Part shown: one piece after another, positions 1-6,901 of the stretch
Position numbering within the stretch: the first letter of the stretch is position 1
Layout: every line of letters starts with the position of its first letter
From: Fidelibacterota bacterium
GTDB taxonomy: Bacteria > Fidelibacterota > Marinisomatia > SCGC-AAA003-L08 > D37C17
Reading direction: 5' to 3'
Assembly: GCA_012964845.1 (NCBI GenBank)
Contig: DTTG01000219.1
Coordinates: 1-14,662, forward strand
Length of the DNA stretch: 14,662 nucleotides
Notes under the pieces: model-generated
What the model was told of the DNA's origin: nothing
Database searches by the model: none
Seen by the model: only the letters and a program-made list of their open reading frames with translations
Program-made: the position numbers and the translations under genes

Positions 1-992
1 ATGCCGGCGGCAGGACATTTGATATAATAGAGCTTTCCAAGATTAGTTACCCTGCAGGATTACAATTTTGGCTGTTCCTCGCCTTTTTTGCCGCATTTGC
101 GGTGAAGATGCCCATGTTCCCCATTCACACCTGGTTACCGGATGCCCATACAGAAGCTCCCACAGCCGGGAGTGTGCTTCTGGCGGGTATTCTGCTTAAG
201 ATGGGAGCATACGGTTTTCTGAGGATTTCTTTCCCTATGTTTCCCCATGCAGTCCAGACGTTTTTTATTCCGCTGCTCATCCTGTCTGTGACTGCCATTA
301 TTTACGGGGCTTACGTCACGCTGATGCAGAATGATTTGAAACGGCTGATTGCCTATTCCAGCGTCAGTCATATGGGCTTTATAACCCTGGGCATTTTTAC
401 ATTGAACCAGTCGGGTATTGAAGGGGGTATTCTTCAGATGATCAATCATGGAGTGATTACCGGAGCTCTCTTCTTGTGTGTCGGCATGATCTATGAGAGA
501 ACCCACTCCAGGATGATAAAAGATTACGGAGGACTTTTTAAGACTGTGCCTGTATTCACGGTATTTTTTGCAATTTTCACACTTGCCGCAATTGGCTTTC
601 CGGGCATGAACGCCTTTGTGGGTGAGTTTCTTATTATCAGCGGCGCCTTCAAAGCCAATATGGTTATTGCGGCTTTTTCCATCCTGGGAGTGATACTTGG
701 TGCAATCTATATGGTTTGGTTGTATTACCGTGTTGCCTTGAATGAAATAAATTCCGCTACTAAATCCCGTCTCTTCGATTTGGATCTAAGGGAAATTGCA
801 ACTCTCGTTCCTCTGGTTGTCCTTGTATTCCTCATCGGTGTTCAGCCAAATATTCTGTTAAGCTATATGCATGTATCAGTGGAACATCTCCTTGAACAAG
901 TCCACACAACTGTCGTCAGTGACACCAATCCATTGTATGACTCGGCAATTGGTATCGCACAATATATTAGGGAATTATTCGTATGGATTTAA
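1..992 (+). CDS. nuoM: NADH-quinone oxidoreductase subunit M, 5'-truncated
   Basis: This is an antiporter-like membrane subunit of respiratory complex I, which couples NADH:quinone electron transfer to ion pumping. The reading frame is open from base 3, before any start codon, so the gene begins outside the window; 329 C-terminal residues of a roughly 500-residue family are present. Family hallmarks are visible. The FAVKMPMFPIHTWLPDAH stretch carries the conserved transmembrane lysine, and APTAGSVLLAGILLKMGAYG follows it with a second one. Further on are NDLKRLIAYSSVSHMGF and the INHGVITGALFLCVGMIYER segment with its conserved His. The remainder is a series of hydrophobic helices. The stop codon at 990-992 overlaps the start of nuoN by 10 bp, the usual nuoM-nuoN order at the end of a nuo operon. 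G+C content is higher than in the genes from 2690 onward. Confidence 0.97.
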   Translation, partial: AGGRTFDIIELSKISYPAGLQFWLFLAFFAAFAVKMPMFPIHTWLPDAHTEAPTAGSVLLAGILLKMGAYGFLRISFPMFPHAVQTFFIPLLILSVTAIIYGAYVTLMQNDLKRLIAYSSVSHMGFITLGIFTLNQSGIEGGILQMINHGVITGALFLCVGMIYERTHSRMIKDYGGLFKTVPVFTVFFAIFTLAAIGFPGMNAFVGEFLIISGAFKANMVIAAFSILGVILGAIYMVWLYYRVALNEINSATKSRLFDLDLREIATLVPLVVLVFLIGVQPNILLSYMHVSVEHLLEQVHTTVVSDTNPLYDSAIGIAQYIRELFVWI

Positions 993-2455
993 GCCTATAT
1001 TTTACATCTGCTGACTTAGCCGGAATTACCCCGGAAATAATTTTAACCATAACAGCCTTACTAGTTCTAACCCTGGATATGACACGAATCACCCGTCCTG
1101 GATTATACCTGCTGGTAGCAATCATTGGTTTAATAACTGCCGGATATGTTATAGTCCAAAGTGGGGGAGGTGAGAGAAGCCTCTTTGGGGGGATGCTGCT
1201 GCTAAACAAGTTTACTCTATTCCTGGATATTCTTTATCTTTCTGTGGGACTGGCAACACTTGTTTTCTCACAGGGTTATCTGGAGAAACGTGGAGGTGAA
1301 ACCCAGGGAGAATACCCGGCGCTCATCCTTTTTGCAGTGATTGGGATGATGCTCATGACTCGAGCCAATGATCTGGTAATGGTATTTCTTGGTTTGGAAC
1401 TGCTCTCGCTATCCCTCTATGTTTTAGTAGGGTTTCTCCATCATAGCCTCCTGAGTAATGAGGCAGGTTTGAAGTACCTTTTACTGGGCGCCTTTTCCAC
1501 TGGGTTTTTCCTATTTGGCGCAACTCTCATTTACGGCACAACTGGAAGTACAAATTTTAACAATATCGCATCAGCAATCTCATTAGGAGCGATTCTTTCT
1601 AATGGATATCTTTCTCTGGGAATCGGGTTGTTACTAATTGGTTTTGCATTCAAGGTAGCCCTGGTGCCATTTCACATGTGGTCTCCAGATGTTTACCAGG
1701 GAGCGCCTACCACAGTAACAGCCTTTCTTTGCACAGCACCCAAGGCTGCCGGATTCGGTGCATTATTGAAGGTTTTGATTATTGCCTTTCCAGAAGTTTA
1801 TTCACAATGGCAAAATATTTTCTGGATTTTGGCTGCATTGACCATGTCCGTTGGCAATATCTCTGCCTTGATGCAATCCAATGTGAAAAGGATGCTGGCT
1901 TTTTCAAGCATTTCCCATGCTGGGTATCTGGTTTTAGGAGTGCTGGTGCTGGATAGTGTTGGACTTTCAGCCGTGCTTTTTTACCTGGTTATTTACTCAG
2001 TTATGAATCTTGGCTCCTTTGCCATAATAGCGGCGGTAGAAAAAGAAGAGAGTGGTCTAGGATTAGAAGATTACCGTGGACTAGCTACCAGGCACCCGTG
2101 GCTGGCAGCCGCTATGACACTATTCATGATTTCCATGGCTGGATTTCCACCCACTGCAGGATTTATCGCAAAATACGGACTATTCTCCGCCGCAGTTGCC
2201 AACGGGTACATTTGGCTGGTTGTGATTGCCGTAATTAATACTTTGGTATCGGTGTATTACTATATCCGTCTCATTGTGAATATGTATATGGAAGAAGAAG
2301 GGAAAGCGTTGTATCCTGTGTCTACTATGCCGGCAAGGATGCTAATTGGAATCTTAGCCATATTTGTTATTATATTCGGGGTTGCTCCGAGCTATCTGCT
2401 GGAAATGGCTGCTGAAGCAGGAAATATGGCGAACTTCCTTTTTTCAACTCATTAA
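983..2455 (+). CDS. nuoN: NADH-quinone oxidoreductase subunit N
   Basis: A 490-residue antiporter-like membrane subunit of complex I, homologous to NuoL and NuoM, with the full length expected of the family. Visible motifs are GLELLSLSLYVLVGF, with the conserved membrane glutamate, and FAFKVALVPFHMWSPDVY followed by QGAPTTVTAFLCTAPKAAGF, with the central lysine. The MQSNVKRMLAFSSISHAGY segment and DYRGLATRHPWLAAAMTLF near residue 370 are also typical. About fourteen hydrophobic segments cover the protein. The ATG at 983 overlaps the nuoM stop by 10 bp, which suggests translational coupling. It is the last nuo gene: 234 bp without a convincing gene follow, and the style of the DNA then changes. 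Identity is secure; whether this complex pumps protons or sodium cannot be read from these two subunits. Confidence 0.97.
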   Translation: MDLSLYFTSADLAGITPEIILTITALLVLTLDMTRITRPGLYLLVAIIGLITAGYVIVQSGGGERSLFGGMLLLNKFTLFLDILYLSVGLATLVFSQGYLEKRGGETQGEYPALILFAVIGMMLMTRANDLVMVFLGLELLSLSLYVLVGFLHHSLLSNEAGLKYLLLGAFSTGFFLFGATLIYGTTGSTNFNNIASAISLGAILSNGYLSLGIGLLLIGFAFKVALVPFHMWSPDVYQGAPTTVTAFLCTAPKAAGFGALLKVLIIAFPEVYSQWQNIFWILAALTMSVGNISALMQSNVKRMLAFSSISHAGYLVLGVLVLDSVGLSAVLFYLVIYSVMNLGSFAIIAAVEKEESGLGLEDYRGLATRHPWLAAAMTLFMISMAGFPPTAGFIAKYGLFSAAVANGYIWLVVIAVINTLVSVYYYIRLIVNMYMEEEGKALYPVSTMPARMLIGILAIFVIIFGVAPSYLLEMAAEAGNMANFLFSTH

Positions 2456-2689
2456 TATATGGCTATATTAGGAAGCTACTTTAATCATTCACTCATTAAG
2501 ATAACGAGCAGGGGGCTGACAATAAACCCATTACATGGCAATAAAACCTATTGTAATGCACCGGTTGTAGCAGGTTTCTACAGACTACTGTTAACTGTAA
2601 GCAGAATTGGACAATCTGGGTGTGGAACCCGAAATGATAGCATTCGATAAGTTCTAGATTATAGTTTACATCATTCCTTTTAATTTTCT
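2456..2689. other. Gap between nuoN and apbE; weak hairpin, no convincing gene
   Basis: This 234-bp stretch separates the nuo genes from apbE. A 63-codon plus-strand frame opens at 2459 but has no family resemblance or ribosome binding site, so I do not call it. The clearest structure is an imperfect inverted repeat at 2529-2558. The right arm TATTGTAATG is the reverse complement of CATTA plus CAATA on the left, which are separated by a 5-base bulge; the loop is aaacc. It is not followed by a T run, so it is not a typical intrinsic terminator. A second small stem, GGGT/ACCC, lies at 2618-2630. The word TGTTAACTGTA at 2589-2599 recurs at 3890-3900. The nuo terminator and the apbE promoter should lie here, but I cannot place either with confidence. 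Confidence 0.5.
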
Positions 2690-3694
2690 GTGCTAACTCA
2701 AGTTAAAATAATACCCCTATTATTATTTGTATTTACTCTCAACTGTGGTAAAAATCAACCCATCCAGTTTTCTGGTGAAACAATGGGGACAACCTATCAA
2801 ATTACAATAATAATCAACTCAAATAATAAGGTTGATGCTATTCAATTACAAAAGAAAGTGGATTCATTATTAACCCAAGTAAATAATATATTCTCGACCT
2901 ATATTGAAAATAGCGAATTAACACAGTTCAATGACAACTTGAGTACAATTCCCATTAAAATTTCACCTGAATTTTCAGAGCTTTACGAAAAAGCGGTAAG
3001 TATTTCTTTGAGCTCTGATGGAAGTTTTGATTTTACGGTTTTACCCTTGGTAAAACTTTGGGGATTTGGACCAGATTTTAATATTCCCCAAATACCTTCT
3101 CATAAGATAATACAGGAGAAATTGAATTATTCAGGAATCGATAAATTAGAATTTGAAAATGATTCTTTAAGCAAGAAAAATCACCATACGCAAATAGATT
3201 TCAGTGCTATTGCAAAAGGATGGGGAGTAGATCAAGCAGCTTTATTGTTAGATGATCTGGGATTTGAAAACTATATGGTTGAAATTGGTGGTGAAATAAT
3301 GGTATCTGGACTAAATAATTTCAATTCAAAATGGACTATAGGTGTCTCGGAACCAGAATATATTGCAGCAGAATTATATGCAGCAATACACATTACAGAT
3401 GCAGCCGTGGCAACGTCTGGAAGTTATAATAACTATTTCACCCTGGAAAATATAGACTATTCCCATATCATTGATCCGAAAACGGGATATCCCATACAGC
3501 ATGATTTAGTCAGTGCCACTATTGTAGCGTCGGATTGTGCTACGGCAGATGCTATAGCCACAGCAGTAATGGTTAAAGGATTTGATGAGGGGTTAAGGTG
3601 GATAAACAATCTGTCAAATGTAGAGTGTTTGTTAGTTAAAAAAACAGATACTGGTGAATATCTTACAGGGAAGAGTAGTGGATTTAATTATTAA
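2690..3694 (+). CDS. apbE: FAD:protein FMN transferase (ApbE), probable lipoprotein
   Basis: ApbE attaches FMN covalently from FAD to a Ser/Thr of target flavoproteins such as NqrB, NqrC and RnfG, on the outer face of the cytoplasmic membrane. The 334-residue length fits the family. Visible motifs are GETMGTTYQI (29-38), DFTVLPLVKLWGFGP, IDFSAIAKGWGVD (169-181), VEIGGEIMVSG, SHIIDPKTGYP (258-268) and CATADAIATA (283-292); the last includes the metal-site Asp287 and Thr291. The N-terminus has a short charged part, a hydrophobic stretch at 7-17 and Cys19, consistent with lipid anchoring. The residues before Cys19 (T-L-N) are a poor lipobox, however. The start is GTG: an in-frame stop at 2681 excludes anything longer, and no clear Shine-Dalgarno sequence precedes it. 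The 3' end overlaps the convergent NqrM-like gene by 11 bp. No obvious flavinylation target is encoded in the window. Confidence 0.93.
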   Translation: MLTQVKIIPLLLFVFTLNCGKNQPIQFSGETMGTTYQITIIINSNNKVDAIQLQKKVDSLLTQVNNIFSTYIENSELTQFNDNLSTIPIKISPEFSELYEKAVSISLSSDGSFDFTVLPLVKLWGFGPDFNIPQIPSHKIIQEKLNYSGIDKLEFENDSLSKKNHHTQIDFSAIAKGWGVDQAALLLDDLGFENYMVEIGGEIMVSGLNNFNSKWTIGVSEPEYIAAELYAAIHITDAAVATSGSYNNYFTLENIDYSHIIDPKTGYPIQHDLVSATIVASDCATADAIATAVMVKGFDEGLRWINNLSNVECLLVKKTDTGEYLTGKSSGFNY

Positions 3695-3890
3695 TATGAG
3701 AAATGGAATTCATATTACAAAACTGACATTTAATTTTCTTAGTAATTGTGCAATCACAGTATTCTCCACAAGATCCTCTGAGATTTTTATTAGAAAAGAT
3801 TATGCCAATGCTTATTAAAAATATTATGATTGCAAAAACAATTATTGTTAGAAATATAGTTACTATAAATATGGGTAAATTTAACCTCAT
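3684..3890 (-). CDS. nqrM: NqrM-like small membrane protein (DUF539 type)
   Basis: A 68-residue protein with one N-terminal hydrophobic helix (about residues 6-32), then a basic SNKNLRG stretch and a cysteine-rich tail: Cys41 in GSCG, Cys45-x-Cys47 and Cys55-x2-Cys58. The order helix, short K/R linker, GSCG, C-x-C and further Cys is the pattern of NqrM. That protein is needed to mature Na+-translocating NADH:quinone oxidoreductase, probably by helping deliver iron to the Cys-ligated centre between NqrD and NqrE; it is often encoded next to apbE. Here it lies convergent to apbE, with an 11-bp overlap of the 3' ends, and divergent from the antiporter gene (43 bp between starts). No strong ribosome binding site is seen. 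The assignment rests on motif layout and neighbours. The linker between GSCG and C-x-C is shorter than I expect for classic NqrM, so another small Cys-rich membrane protein is possible. Confidence 0.62.
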   Translation of the reverse strand: MRLNLPIFIVTIFLTIIVFAIIIFLISIGIIFSNKNLRGSCGEYCDCTITKKIKCQFCNMNSISHINN

Positions 3891-3933
3891 GTTAACTGTA
3901 GGTCTGAATCAAATATTTGGATAATAATTTTAA
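3891..3933. promoter_or_regulatory. Divergent promoter region between nqrM-like gene and antiporter gene
   Basis: These 43 bases separate two divergently oriented start codons, so both genes must take their control signals from here or from inside the neighbouring gene. The stretch is AT-rich. It contains the palindrome AAATATTT (3911-3918) and most of the word TGTTAACTGTA (3890-3900) that also occurs upstream of apbE. No confident -35/-10 pair can be assigned on either strand. The call is inferred from gene arrangement rather than from a recognised motif. Confidence 0.4.
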
Positions 3934-5352
3934 ATGAAAACTAAATATATAATATTTATTTGCATACTTTTCAGTTCAATATTGGCTTCCGCAGGAAGCC
4001 TTGGTGAGGAATTGCCATTATTTTCCATAGTACCGTTTATTGGAATATTGCTATCAATTGCGGTTGTACCCTTATTAGCGCCGATTTTCTGGCACAGAAA
4101 TTTTGGTAAAATTTCTGCATTCTGGGCAATATCCTTTCTACTCCCCTTTATAATCTGGACAGGTTTCGATGAAGCGCTTCATCAATTTCTCCACGTTATC
4201 CTATTAGAGTATATACCCTTTATACTACTTTTATTGGCACTCTTTACAATTTCAGGAGGGATTCGCCTAAAGGGATATTTAGCAGGTACTCCCAAAGTAA
4301 ATACACTTATTTTGTTAATAGGTACAGCTTTGGCATCCTGGATGGGAACTACCGGGGCTGCTATGTTACTTATCCGCCCAATATTGAGAGCGAATAAAAC
4401 TCGTAAAAATAAAATTCATACCATTATCTTTTTCATATTCCTTGTTGCAAATATTGGAGGTTCATTAACCCCTTTGGGTGACCCACCATTATTTTTGGGA
4501 TTTTTACATGGAATTAACTTCTTTTGGACCACTAAGGCCTTATTTGTACCCATGCTGGTATCTTCGGTTATTTTATTAATTGCTTACTTTTTATTAGATA
4601 CCTATTATTACAAAAGAGAGAATCATTCCGTAAATGAAGATCAATATAAAGAACCCTTAAGTATTGACGGCAAGGGGAATTTCATACTTTTAGCCGGGGT
4701 GATCCTTGCAGTGCTAATGAGTGGATTTTGGAAACCAGACATCAGTGATATTTCCATACACGGAATTCATCTGACAATACCGAATATTATGCGGGATATT
4801 TCATTGGTATTGCTGACCCTTATAAGCTGGAGATTTACAGATTTGAATATCCGCAACCAAAATGGATTTACCTGGTTTCCAATTTTAGAGGTAGCAAAAC
4901 TTTTTGCGGGAATATTTATTACAATTATCCCTGCGATTGCTATTCTTCGTGCGGGGCAAAAGGGAGTGATGGGTGCTATTATTAATCTGGTAACTGATAC
5001 TGCTGGGAATCCCGTTAATACTATGTATTTCTGGTTAACTGGTTTACTTTCCGGTTTTTTAGATAATGCACCTACCTACCTTGTATTTTTTAATATTGCT
5101 GGTTCATCCGCGCCGGAAAACATGGAAATTGCAGATTATCTCATGTACGGGATTCCCGACACGTTAATGGCTATATCTTTAGGAGCTGTATTTATGGGGG
5201 CCATGACGTATATAGGTAATGCACCTAATTTCATGGTAAAATCTATTGCTGAAGAAAATGATATTACAATGCCAAGTTTTTTCGGATATATGCTCTGGTC
5301 AATTCTAATATTGATTCCCGTATTTATAATTGTAAGTTTCACAATGATTTAA
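3934..5352 (+). CDS. Sodium:proton antiporter of the CitMHS/NhaD (ion transporter) superfamily
   Basis: A 472-residue polytopic membrane protein with roughly twelve hydrophobic segments. The N-terminus (MKTKYIIFICILFSSILASA) looks like a cleavable signal sequence, as seen in NhaD-type and CitMHS-like antiporters. Two half-repeat signatures of the ion transporter superfamily are visible. NIGGSLTPLGDPPLFLGF covers about 174-191, with Gly-Asp-Pro-Pro at 182-185, and DNAPTYLVFF starts at 377. A further GNAPNFM motif lies at 428-434. Relatives are usually annotated as sodium:proton antiporters or as putative citrate/arsenite-type transporters; the substrate cannot be proved from sequence. Sodium/proton exchange is favoured because the gene lies beside apbE and an nqrM-like gene. 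The stop codon is embedded in the ribosome binding site of the downstream uspA gene, so the two are very probably cotranscribed. I leave the gene symbol empty because true NhaD identity is unproven. Confidence 0.82.
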   Translation: MKTKYIIFICILFSSILASAGSLGEELPLFSIVPFIGILLSIAVVPLLAPIFWHRNFGKISAFWAISFLLPFIIWTGFDEALHQFLHVILLEYIPFILLLLALFTISGGIRLKGYLAGTPKVNTLILLIGTALASWMGTTGAAMLLIRPILRANKTRKNKIHTIIFFIFLVANIGGSLTPLGDPPLFLGFLHGINFFWTTKALFVPMLVSSVILLIAYFLLDTYYYKRENHSVNEDQYKEPLSIDGKGNFILLAGVILAVLMSGFWKPDISDISIHGIHLTIPNIMRDISLVLLTLISWRFTDLNIRNQNGFTWFPILEVAKLFAGIFITIIPAIAILRAGQKGVMGAIINLVTDTAGNPVNTMYFWLTGLLSGFLDNAPTYLVFFNIAGSSAPENMEIADYLMYGIPDTLMAISLGAVFMGAMTYIGNAPNFMVKSIAEENDITMPSFFGYMLWSILILIPVFIIVSFTMI

Positions 5353-5356
5353 GGAG
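5351..5356 (+). promoter_or_regulatory. Strong Shine-Dalgarno for uspA, overlapping the upstream stop
   Basis: AAGGAG ends six bases before the ATG at 5363, and its first two bases belong to the TAA stop of the antiporter gene. It is the clearest ribosome binding site in the window and suggests high-level translation of the stress protein from a transcript shared with the antiporter. Confidence 0.75.
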
Positions 5357-5362
5357 AAAAAT

Positions 5363-5803
5363 ATGTTTAACAAAATATTATGTGCTACAGATTTAAGTAA
5401 AGAAAATGATACTGCTATTTCAAAAGCTGTACAGGTAGCTCATCAATTTAATTCATCTATCGTTATTTTAAATGTTCATGATGAATTTATGGAGAAAGAA
5501 GAAATGGAAATGCTTCGTGTGAGTGTTGAGTCTATTCAAGCTGAATTTGAAAAAACAGCCATACTCGCTAAAAATGAAATGAAGGGAATAATACATTCAC
5601 TTCATGCTGAAGATATAAATGTTGAGTTCAAAATAAAAAAAGGTAAACCAAATAAAATTATTTGTGAAGAAGCCGTGAATTTAGATGCAGACTTAATTGT
5701 ACTTGGCAAAAGTAGTAAAGGTAAAATTTCAAAAATTTTATTGGGAAGTACGGCAGCTTATATTGTTAATCACGCTAGCGTACCCGTTTTAGTTGTACCA
5801 TAA
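5363..5803 (+). CDS. Universal stress protein (UspA family, ATP-binding type)
   Basis: A single-domain, 146-residue Usp protein. It begins FNKILCATDLSKENDTAISKA, the usual first beta strand, conserved Asp and helix, and ends with the nucleotide-binding glycine loop. That loop has Gly115, Gly120 and Gly128-Ser129 in LGKSSKGKISKILLGSTA, followed by PVLVVP. The glycine pattern puts it with ATP-binding Usp proteins rather than with the non-binding UspA subtype. Such proteins are cytoplasmic dimers linked to starvation, energy limitation and stress, and several act on a neighbouring transporter. The 10-bp spacing from the antiporter gene, with the ribosome binding site overlapping its stop, suggests a joint role, possibly nucleotide-dependent tuning of sodium/proton exchange. 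That functional link is inference. Confidence 0.92.
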   Translation: MFNKILCATDLSKENDTAISKAVQVAHQFNSSIVILNVHDEFMEKEEMEMLRVSVESIQAEFEKTAILAKNEMKGIIHSLHAEDINVEFKIKKGKPNKIICEEAVNLDADLIVLGKSSKGKISKILLGSTAAYIVNHASVPVLVVP

Positions 5804-5823
5804 ATTGATTAATTTGGCAATAT

Positions 5824-5840
5824 TGTGAAATTGTTTCACA
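5824..5840. promoter_or_regulatory. Perfect 7-bp inverted repeat upstream of nrnA
   Basis: TGTGAAA and TTTCACA form a perfect inverted repeat around a 3-base TTG centre, 32 bp before the nrnA ATG. The half-sites resemble the TGTGA/TCACA halves of CRP/FNR-family operators, but the gap between them is 7 rather than the classic 6 bases. It follows another palindrome, CAATATTG (5818-5825). Position just before a nine-gene operon makes an operator plausible. A weak hairpin ending the antiporter-uspA transcript is an alternative, but there is no T run after it. Confidence 0.45.
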
Positions 5841-5872
5841 TCTCATTATCGACGTAAATTACGCTTTAATCC

Positions 5873-6901
5873 ATGACAAAATTAGATAAAAATAATTGGG
5901 ATTCCCTCACATCCCATATTGAACAGAGTAATTTTATTTTACTTTCCACCCACATAAATAGTGATGGCGATGGAATAGGTTCGGAAATCGCATTTTATTA
6001 TTTTTTAAAAGATATGGGTAAAGAGTGTCGAATTATTAATGCAACTTCAACACCAGACAACTTGAATATTATCGATCCTGATTCCATTGTAGAAGTGTAT
6101 GAAAATTCTTTTGATGGCTGGCTAAGTAAAGTAGATTTAACTATCGTTTTTGATATTGGTGACCATCGCAGAACTGGACCAATTGGAGAAAAAGTATATG
6201 AGTCCAGCACCGTTATTTCACTAGACCATCATCCTGCAAAAGAAGGGCATCCATTTGATCTAAATATTGTCCATTCTGAAGCACCAGCAACTGGCTACAT
6301 GATCTGGAAATATATGGAATACCTAGGCAAAACTAAAACACTCCTTCCTTTAAAAATAGCAAATGCTTTATATGCTGCTGTTGTAACAGATACGGGATCT
6401 TTTAAATACCAATCTACAGCTCCTGATACCCACCGAATGGCGGCACATTTATTGGAAAGTGGTGTTGATGGATATGATATTCAGCGAAGTATTTATGAAC
6501 AAAATAAGTTGTCGCGAATCAGGTTGATGGGGCTAATAATCCAAAATTTACATTATTCAGATAATGGTCAAGTTGTTTGGTCAATTATTACTCAGGATAT
6601 GTTAAAAAAAGCTGATGCAGATGACGGTGATGTAGATGGATTTACAGAATTTATCCGAACCATTGAGGGAGTAGAAGTATCTTTTATGATTCAGGAAACA
6701 AATAATGGGAACCATCGTATTAATTTCAGATCCAGCGGAAATTATATAATCAACGATATTGCACAATCATTTGATGGTGGGGGGCATAAATTTGCTGCTG
6801 GAGCCAGAGTTGATGATATGTCTATCAAGGGAATTGAATTAAAAATTATTAACAAATTATCAGAAAAGATTAGTGGGGAGTTTGATGGCTATCAAAAGTG
6901 A
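5873..6901 (+). CDS. nrnA: DHH/DHHA1 phosphoesterase, NrnA-type nanoRNase/pAp phosphatase
   Basis: The 342-residue protein has the two-domain layout of NrnA. The N-terminal DHH domain carries [13 protein letters not shown] (26-38, with metal-binding His27, Asp31 and Asp33), FDIGDHRR (93-100, with Asp94) and the signature Asp118-His119-His120. The C-terminal DHHA1 domain carries Gly302-Gly304, His305 and KFAAG (306-310). NrnA proteins degrade 2-5-nucleotide RNA fragments and remove the 3' phosphate from pAp (3'-phosphoadenosine 5'-phosphate) in the cytoplasm. Which activity dominates here cannot be read from sequence. It is the first gene of the long overlapping operon, preceded by a 69-bp gap containing a palindrome. 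The ATG start has no obvious Shine-Dalgarno. Its last 17 bases overlap dcd when dcd is started at 6885. Confidence 0.92.
   Translation: MTKLDKNNWDSLTSHIEQSNFILLSTHINSDGDGIGSEIAFYYFLKDMGKECRIINATSTPDNLNIIDPDSIVEVYENSFDGWLSKVDLTIVFDIGDHRRTGPIGEKVYESSTVISLDHHPAKEGHPFDLNIVHSEAPATGYMIWKYMEYLGKTKTLLPLKIANALYAAVVTDTGSFKYQSTAPDTHRMAAHLLESGVDGYDIQRSIYEQNKLSRIRLMGLIIQNLHYSDNGQVVWSIITQDMLKKADADDGDVDGFTEFIRTIEGVEVSFMIQETNNGNHRINFRSSGNYIINDIAQSFDGGGHKFAAGARVDDMSIKGIELKIINKLSEKISGEFDGYQK
6875..6880 (+). promoter_or_regulatory. Ribosome binding site that decides the dcd start
   Basis: GGGGAG lies inside the end of nrnA, four bases before the ATG at 6885. It favours that ATG over the in-frame GTG at 6873, which would place this sequence inside the coding region. 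Confidence 0.6.

Noticed and set aside
135..506. Antisense 123-codon frame inside nuoM
   Set aside because: It lies wholly opposite strongly conserved nuoM codons and its translation shows no protein-like features.
1678..1956. 92-codon plus-strand frame inside nuoN
   Set aside because: Shifted-frame shadow of conserved nuoN residues.
2459..2650. 63-codon open frame directly after nuoN
   Set aside because: No ribosome binding site, no hydrophobic or domain pattern and no family resemblance; the translation reads like random sequence.
5802..5815. AAATT-GATT-AATTT repeat after uspA as an intrinsic terminator
   Set aside because: Only five A/T pairs and no following T run; too weak to call a terminator.
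6873..6884. Longer dcd start at GTG 6873
   Set aside because: It would place the GGGGAG ribosome binding site inside the gene; the family N-terminus and the spacing favour ATG 6885.
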